Source of the DNA: Betaproteobacteria bacterium
GTDB lineage: Bacteria > Pseudomonadota > Gammaproteobacteria > Burkholderiales > Burkholderiaceae
DNA: 5,431 nucleotides
Direction of reading: 5' to 3'
NCBI GenBank assembly: GCA_947468785.1
Contig: CANIMS010000132.1
Location: 1 to 5,431, forward strand
The notes beneath the pieces were generated by a model. That model did not search any database. It was not told the DNA's origin and saw nothing but the letters and a program-made list of their open reading frames with translations. This document shows positions 1-3,581 of this stretch, piece after piece (the stretch's first letter is position 1; each line of letters begins with the position of its first letter). A program made the position numbers and the translations under genes.

Positions 1-193
1 AATGGGCAAAAGAGTCGAGCTTAGCGACTGTGTCGTTAATCCCATGTGACTTTCCATATCCAGAAGCCTGGGAATCGATGGTTTTGGGAGAAGGGCTTTT
101 GCGAATTCCATGAGGGTCAGGGATTGCGGGATCATCTCCCAAATCACTCAATAGGTGGTCAAAGGATTGGGAGGAGATATTACGTGCTGGCAT
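1..193 (-). CDS. Possible divergent gene, N-terminal part only, unidentified
   Basis: A leftward frame opens at an ATG (complement of 191-193) and stays open for 64 codons to the window edge. It begins MPARNISSQSFDHLLSDL and continues with a polar stretch rich in Asp, Ser and Pro, ending in ...NDTVAKLDSFAH. I do not recognise the product. The composition looks more protein-like than the overlapping rightward GTG frame at 46-243, which is rich in Trp, Cys and His. No good Shine-Dalgarno sequence precedes the ATG. The position is that of a gene divergent from mrcA. In many proteobacteria mrcA/ponA is divergent from pilM of the type IV pilus operon, but no PilM motif (the G-[IV]-D-[IL] actin-like start) appears in these 64 residues, so that identity is only a guess. 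It could also be a chance open frame. Confidence 0.35.
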   Translation of the reverse strand, partial: MPARNISSQSFDHLLSDLGDDPAIPDPHGIRKSPSPKTIDSQASGYGKSHGINDTVAKLDSFAH

Positions 194-216
194 GCCAATA
201 TTGTTCGAGTATTGGC
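194..216. repeat. 7-bp inverted repeat GCCAATA-N9-TATTGGC
   Basis: GCCAATA (194-200) and TATTGGC (210-216) are perfect reverse complements separated by 9 bases. The repeat covers the -10 region of the weak leftward promoter candidate and stops one base short of the ATG at 193. It could be an operator for a dimeric regulator or a hairpin at the 5' end of the leftward transcript. Nothing identifies a binding protein. Confidence 0.4.
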
Positions 217-236
217 GATGAAAAAATATCAGCCAA
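208..236 (-). promoter_or_regulatory. Weak candidate promoter for the leftward frame
   Basis: Read on the minus strand, TTGGCT (complement of 231-236) and AATACT (complement of 208-213) are separated by exactly 17 bases. Each matches the sigma70 consensus hexamer at 4 of 6 positions. A start point about 7 bases downstream would leave a leader of only about 8 bases before the ATG at 193. This is a by-eye match in AT-rich DNA and could be chance. Confidence 0.2.
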
Positions 237-296
237 GGCTTAATTTGGTATCAGAACACCGCCAATTTGATGCTAGAAAATAGGGTTCTATGGCTT

Positions 297-325
297 TTAG
301 GATATTTACTTAAGCGCCCTATAAT
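297..325 (+). promoter_or_regulatory. mrcA promoter with consensus TATAAT, implying a leaderless transcript
   Basis: A perfect TATAAT lies at 320-325. The best -35 at 17-base spacing is TTAGGA (297-302), only 3 of 6 matches, and no extended -10 TG is present. The usual distance from -10 to start point puts transcription initiation at about 332-334, that is at or within two bases of the mrcA ATG at 334. No Shine-Dalgarno sequence exists in the preceding bases (TTTGGTCAT), which agrees with leaderless or near-leaderless translation. The start point is inferred, not measured. Confidence 0.55.
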
Positions 326-333
326 TTGGTCAT

Positions 334-2670
334 ATGGCTCTCCCCCCAAAAGACAAGCCGCCGATCAATCAGCGAAATTCCCGTCAGCCAGATAGACGTT
401 CTCGTCAATATGGGGAGCAAGCTTATTTGCCGCGAAAATCTTCTAGCAACCCATTGATAAAAGCGCTACTCATTATTGGAGTGGTCTTTGCTTTAGTGGT
501 GGCACTTTTGATGGGCTATGCATTTTTGGTCGCTAAGCCCAACTTACCCAAAATTTCTGCTTTAACGGATTACAACCCGAAGACACCCTTACGCATCTAT
601 ACAGCAGATAAGGTTTTAATTGGTGAGTTTGGGGAAGAGCGCAGAAAAGTCATTCCCTTAAATGAGATTCCACAAAAAATGCGTAATGCAGTCTTGGCTA
701 TCGAGGATGATCGTTTTTATTCTCATAATGGCGTTGACTATGTAGGCATCTTGCGGGCGGCTGTGACTAATTTACGGGGCAATCTATCGCAGGGCGCATC
801 TACCATCACCATGCAAGTTGCCCGTAATTTCTTTTTAAGCAATGAAAAAACATTTAGTCGCAAGATTTATGAGGTACTTTTATCTTGGGAGATAGAGTCG
901 CAGTTAACTAAGGACAAGATTCTAGAGATTTACATGAATCAAATTTTCTTAGGTCAAAGGGCTTATGGGTTTTCAAGTGCCGCACAAATTTATTTTGGCA
1001 AAGAGCTCAAGGACATTTCTATTGCTGAATCTGCGATGTTGGCAGGCTTGCCTAAGGCACCTTCAGCATATAACCCAGTAACGAATTTCCGTCGCGCCAA
1101 AATTCGTCAAGAATATATTTTGCAGCGCATGCGTGATTTATCTTATATCTCACAAGAAGACTATCAAAAAGCGATGGCCGAAGAGTTGAATATTCGTGGT
1201 CTAGGAAATGAATTTAGTGTTCGCGCAGATTTCCCAGCAGAAATGGTGAGGCAGTTGCTCTTTACGCAGTATGGCGAAGCAATTTATTCGCAGGGAATTG
1301 ATGTTTACACCACCATTTTGAAAGCTGATCAAGATGCTGCATATAAGGCGGTACGTCGTGGAATTTTTGAATACGACTTACGACACGCCTATCGAGGGCC
1401 GGAGGGTTTTATTACGCTTCCAGAGGATCTCGTCAAGCGTCAGCGTGCAATTGATGAGGCCTTATTAGCCTATCCTCAATTAGATGATTTGCAATCGGGC
1501 GTAGTGCTCGATTTGAAGCCCAAGGAAATGCAGGTGATGACTGCAACGGGCGATATCATTTCTATTAAAGGCGATGGCTTGAAATTAGCTACTGCTTCGC
1601 TTACTGATAATGCGCAACCTAAAAAACGTTTGCGCCCTGGTGCAATTGTGAGATTGTTATCAGATGGGGGAGTTTGGAAATTAGCCCAGTTGCCTCAAGT
1701 AGAGGCTGCCTTTGTTTCTATGAATACCGAAACAGGCGCAATACTTTCTTTGGTGGGGGGTTTTGATTTCCGCCGAAATCAATTTAATCACGTTACCCAA
1801 GCCTTGCGTCAGCCTGGTTCATCATTTAAACCTTTTATATATGCTGCAGCGATTGAGAAAGGCTTCTCTCCCAGCACGGTAGTCAACGATGCGCCTTTAT
1901 CAATAGGCAGTATGGAAACTGGTAGCCAGGCTTGGGAGCCAAAGAACTATGACGGCAAGTACGATGGCATGATGCGTTTACGTAATGCGTTGGCAAAATC
2001 GAAGAATTTAGTTTCTGTGAGAATCATCCGCGCAATTGGCCCATCTTACGCACAAGAATATATTCAGAGATTTGGATTTGAGCCAGAAAAACATCCACCT
2101 TACTTAACAATGGCACTTGGTGCGGGTTCAGTGACACCACTTCAAATGGCCTCAGCGTATAGTGTTTTTGCAAATGGCGGTTATCGTGTTGATCCATTCT
2201 TGATCGACAAGATGATGGACTCTAAGGGAACAATTTTGTTTGAGGCCAAGCCAACCCGTGCACGTGAAGATGCAAATCGAGTTTTAGATGCACGTACTGC
2301 CTTCGTGATGGATAGCATGCTGCAAGAAGTTACTAAGACTGGAACAGCTGCTTCGGCACGAGCAAAACTTGGCCGGAGCGATATTGCAGGAAAAACAGGT
2401 ACCACTAATGAGTCTCATGATGCTTGGTTTGCAGGCTATAACCCCAAGGTAGCGGCAGTTGCATGGATCGGCTTTGATAAACCTGCCAGCTTGGGTGATC
2501 GCGAAACGGGTGGTGGACTTGCTCTACCAATGTGGATTTCATATATGGGAATTGCATTAAAAGATATTCCACAAGAAGCACGCGAAGTTCCTAGTGGGGT
2601 CACACAAGTTGATGGAGATTGGTTTATTCCTGAATTCTCAAACGCTGGTGGCGTTCGCGAACTAAAGTAG
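334..2670 (+). CDS. mrcA: Penicillin-binding protein 1A, bifunctional transglycosylase/transpeptidase
   Basis: Class A PBP of 778 residues that polymerises lipid II into glycan strands and cross-links the stem peptides on the periplasmic face of the inner membrane. A basic, polar cytoplasmic tail (1-40) is followed by one membrane anchor at about 41-67. The glycosyltransferase family 51 domain (about 85-265) shows EDDRF with catalytic Glu124, GASTITMQ (154-161), RKIYE with the second Glu at 180, and LEIYMNQIFLG (197-207). A linker with an OB-like segment (about 290-455, PGAIVRL at 435-441) follows. The transpeptidase domain has SSFK with nucleophile Ser496 and Lys499, SKN at 556-558 and KTGT at 687-690. 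All active-site motifs are intact and the length fits betaproteobacterial PBP1a (E. coli is longer, about 850). The next Met (60) lies inside the membrane segment, so the ATG at 334 is the only reasonable start. The stop codon sits in a small hairpin and the transposase gene begins 12 bases later. Confidence 0.97.
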   Translation: MALPPKDKPPINQRNSRQPDRRSRQYGEQAYLPRKSSSNPLIKALLIIGVVFALVVALLMGYAFLVAKPNLPKISALTDYNPKTPLRIYTADKVLIGEFGEERRKVIPLNEIPQKMRNAVLAIEDDRFYSHNGVDYVGILRAAVTNLRGNLSQGASTITMQVARNFFLSNEKTFSRKIYEVLLSWEIESQLTKDKILEIYMNQIFLGQRAYGFSSAAQIYFGKELKDISIAESAMLAGLPKAPSAYNPVTNFRRAKIRQEYILQRMRDLSYISQEDYQKAMAEELNIRGLGNEFSVRADFPAEMVRQLLFTQYGEAIYSQGIDVYTTILKADQDAAYKAVRRGIFEYDLRHAYRGPEGFITLPEDLVKRQRAIDEALLAYPQLDDLQSGVVLDLKPKEMQVMTATGDIISIKGDGLKLATASLTDNAQPKKRLRPGAIVRLLSDGGVWKLAQLPQVEAAFVSMNTETGAILSLVGGFDFRRNQFNHVTQALRQPGSSFKPFIYAAAIEKGFSPSTVVNDAPLSIGSMETGSQAWEPKNYDGKYDGMMRLRNALAKSKNLVSVRIIRAIGPSYAQEYIQRFGFEPEKHPPYLTMALGAGSVTPLQMASAYSVFANGGYRVDPFLIDKMMDSKGTILFEAKPTRAREDANRVLDARTAFVMDSMLQEVTKTGTAASARAKLGRSDIAGKTGTTNESHDAWFAGYNPKVAAVAWIGFDKPASLGDRETGGGLALPMWISYMGIALKDIPQEAREVPSGVTQVDGDWFIPEFSNAGGVRELK

Positions 2671-2674
2671 TTCG
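2658..2674. repeat. Hairpin enclosing the mrcA stop codon
   Basis: CGAACTA (2658-2664) and TAGTTCG (2668-2674) are perfect 7-bp arms with a 3-base loop AAG. The mrcA stop TAG (2668-2670) forms part of the right arm. An overlapping palindrome GTTCGCGAAC lies at 2653-2662. No T-tract follows (TTCAGATT), so it is not a convincing intrinsic terminator. It could slow ribosomes or ribonuclease at the junction, or mark the left boundary of the transposase insertion. Confidence 0.45.
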
Positions 2675-2682
2675 TTCAGATT

Positions 2683-3387
2683 ATGGCTCGGCAAGCGCGC
2701 ACTGTAATACCTGGACAGGTAATGCATGTCATGGTGCGCGGTAATAATCGCGAAGTATTATTTTTTACTGATGATGATCGGCGTATTTATTTGCAATGGT
2801 TGCGAGAAGCTGCCAAGCAATTTGGATGTGCTGTCCATGCTTTTGCATTAATGCCAAACCATGTTCACCTTTTATTAACACCGCAGAATGAAGATTCCCT
2901 TGCCAAAACAATGCAATCTTTGGGTAGGCGTTATGCGCAGTACTTCAATCAACAACATCAGCGATCTGGAACCATTTGGGAGGGGCGCTACCGCTCATCT
3001 TTAATAGATCCAGATTATTTTCTACGTTGTCAGCGCTATATTGAGTTAAATCCAGTAAGGGCTGGTTATGAGTCTAGCCCTCAAGATTCCAGTTGGACTA
3101 GTTTTTTGACTCATATTGGGGGAAATTCTGATCCCTGGCTAGTAGACCATCAGAACTTTTGGAGATTAGGTAATACTCCCTTTGAGAGGCAAATGGGTTG
3201 GGCTGCTTTTGTTAAGGAGGGAGCACCCCATTGGGAGGATCAGCAAATTACCGAATCATTGCTGCGATCAAAGCCCTGGGTAAGCGATATCTACGCTAAA
3301 AAGCTCTTTAAAGACTGCCTAGAGCTAGTTCAAATTCGTCACCGTGGGCGCCCAAGAAAAATAAATGTATTAAATTCAGCAACTTAG
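2683..3387 (+). CDS. REP-associated tyrosine transposase (RAYT, Y1 HUH family)
   Basis: A 234-residue member of the Y1_Tnp / TnpA_REP group, single-stranded DNA nucleases related to IS200/IS605 transposases that act on REP-like hairpins. The start MARQARTVIPGQVMHVMVRGNN matches the usual N-terminus of the family. The metal-binding HUH motif is H60-V-H62 in MPNHVHLLL, the conserved GTIWEGRYRSS lies at 96-106, and RYIELNPVRAG (118-128) carries the probable nucleophile Tyr119. All key residues are present and there is no frameshift, so the gene appears functional. Residues from about 150 onward form a C-terminal extension ending in RHRGRPRK (219-226), which contains an AT-hook-like RGRP core. 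It starts 12 bases after mrcA with no clear ribosome binding site, so it probably depends on the mrcA transcript. An imperfect palindrome immediately downstream is a candidate substrate. Base composition resembles the flanking genes, giving no sign of recent acquisition. Confidence 0.92.
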   Translation: MARQARTVIPGQVMHVMVRGNNREVLFFTDDDRRIYLQWLREAAKQFGCAVHAFALMPNHVHLLLTPQNEDSLAKTMQSLGRRYAQYFNQQHQRSGTIWEGRYRSSLIDPDYFLRCQRYIELNPVRAGYESSPQDSSWTSFLTHIGGNSDPWLVDHQNFWRLGNTPFERQMGWAAFVKEGAPHWEDQQITESLLRSKPWVSDIYAKKLFKDCLELVQIRHRGRPRKINVLNSAT

Positions 3388-3406
3388 GCCTAATTAGGTG
3401 TTGCTG
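3377..3406. repeat. Inverted repeat around the RAYT stop codon
   Basis: CAGCAAC (3377-3383) and GTTGCTG (3400-3406) are perfect 7-bp arms. The interior holds two overlapping 10-bp palindromes, TTAGGCCTAA (3384-3393) and CCTAATTAGG (3389-3398), and the stop TAG (3385-3387). No T-tract follows, so as a terminator it is weak. It resembles the arrangement at the mrcA stop, where the stop codon is also inside a short hairpin. Confidence 0.45.
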
Positions 3407-3422
3407 GACCCATAGGTATCGC

Positions 3423-3452
3423 TATAAATATTTGACTCTGTCCCTATTTATA
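3423..3452. repeat. Left unit hairpin, loop carries the TTGACTCTGTCCC core
   Basis: TATAAATA (3423-3430) and TATTTATA (3445-3452) are perfect 8-bp arms around a 14-base loop, TTTGACTCTGTCCC (3431-3444). The stem is entirely A/T and would be weak as RNA, but could be extruded from supercoiled DNA or bound as single-stranded DNA. The loop is complementary over 12 bases to the loop of the right unit. Confidence 0.6.
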
Positions 3453-3507
3453 TAATACATTTTGCTTCGGCATAGAAATAAATGGGACAGAGTCAATTTA
3501 TTTCTAT
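3432..3507 (+). terminator. Possible intrinsic terminator of the mrcA-RAYT transcript
   Basis: On the plus strand the 13-bp stem TTGACTCTGTCCC / GGGACAGAGTCAA (7 G-C pairs), extended inward by ATTTAT/ATAAAT and capped by a small UUCG hairpin, is followed directly by the T-rich run TTTATTTCTAT (3497-3507). That is terminator-like, though the loop is long and the T-run is interrupted. The same bases take part in the alternative right-unit hairpin, which would disrupt it. It is the best termination signal seen between the transposase gene and gltB. Confidence 0.35.
3472..3507. repeat. Right unit hairpin, loop carries GGGACAGAGTCA
   Basis: ATAGAAATAAAT (3472-3483) and ATTTATTTCTAT (3496-3507) are perfect 12-bp arms around a 12-base loop, GGGACAGAGTCA (3484-3495). 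The loop is the exact reverse complement of TGACTCTGTCCC in the left unit (3433-3444). This hairpin and the long hairpin through both cores are mutually exclusive, because they use the same bases of the AT arms and cores differently. Confidence 0.65.
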
Positions 3508-3535
3508 TGCATCACCATGGGTATTCACCTATATT
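3507..3535 (+). promoter_or_regulatory. Candidate gltB promoter overlapping the edge of the repeat element
   Basis: TTGCAT (3507-3512, 3 of 6 matches) and TATATT (3530-3535, 5 of 6) are 17 bases apart. The start point would fall near 3542, giving a leader of about 40 bases. The -35 hexamer lies within the right arm of the palindromic element. An alternative inside the element is TTGACT (3432-3437, 5 of 6) with TACATT (3456-3461, 4 of 6) at 18-base spacing, which would place much of the element in the gltB leader. Confidence 0.35.
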
Positions 3536-3572
3536 TGATCCTCCAAAAGTAATCAGGCCTTTGTCGCCCCTC

Positions 3573-3576
3573 GGAA
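3573..3576 (+). promoter_or_regulatory. gltB ribosome binding site
   Basis: GGAA lies 5 bases before the ATG at 3582, a modest Shine-Dalgarno match at acceptable spacing. It supports that ATG as the start of gltB. mrcA and the transposase gene have no comparable site. Confidence 0.55.
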
Positions 3577-3581
3577 ATACT

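Larger units (their letters stand above)
3408..3522. repeat. REP/BIME-like imperfect palindrome, probable RAYT-cognate element
   Basis: This stretch of about 115 bases is an imperfect palindrome centred near 3465. Outer arms: ACCCAT-A-GGT-ATCGC (from 3408) against the complement of GCATCACCATGGGT (3509-3522), imperfect apart from the 6-bp ACCCAT/ATGGGT ends. Inner arms: TTGACTCTGTCCC (3432-3444) and GGGACAGAGTCAA (3484-3496), a perfect 13 bp. Next inward, ATTTAT (3446-3451) pairs with ATAAAT (3478-3483), leaving T3445 bulged. Next outward, AAATA (3426-3430) pairs with TATTT (3499-3503). Near the centre TGC-TTCG-GCA (3463-3472) gives a C(UUCG)G tetraloop. Inverted doublets of this kind beside a RAYT gene are characteristic of REP/BIME systems. 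The assignment as the cognate element is inference from position and symmetry; no further copy exists in the window. Confidence 0.7.

Noticed and set aside
46..243. Rightward GTG frame of 65 codons upstream of mrcA
   Set aside because: It has no ribosome binding site, its composition is rich in Trp, Cys and His, it lacks recognisable motifs, and it overlaps the more plausible leftward frame.
342..347. C6 run at codons 3-5 of mrcA, considered for phase variation
   Set aside because: Six bases is short for phase-variable tracts, and mrcA is a cell-wall gene where on/off switching is unlikely. Another G6 run at 1755-1760 shows such runs occur by chance here.
2181..2405. Leftward frame of 74 codons inside mrcA
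   Set aside because: It is antisense to the conserved transpeptidase domain with its KTGT motif and has no supporting signals.
2667..2670. GTAG at the mrcA stop, compared with the GTAG tetranucleotide next to E. coli REP hairpins
   Set aside because: A four-base match is expected by chance, and it is within a different hairpin whose relation to the transposase is not shown.
3432..3456. TTGACT with perfect TATAAT (3451-3456) as a promoter inside the repeat
   Set aside because: The spacing is only 13 bases, too short for sigma70. The TACATT at 18-base spacing is kept only as a weak alternative.
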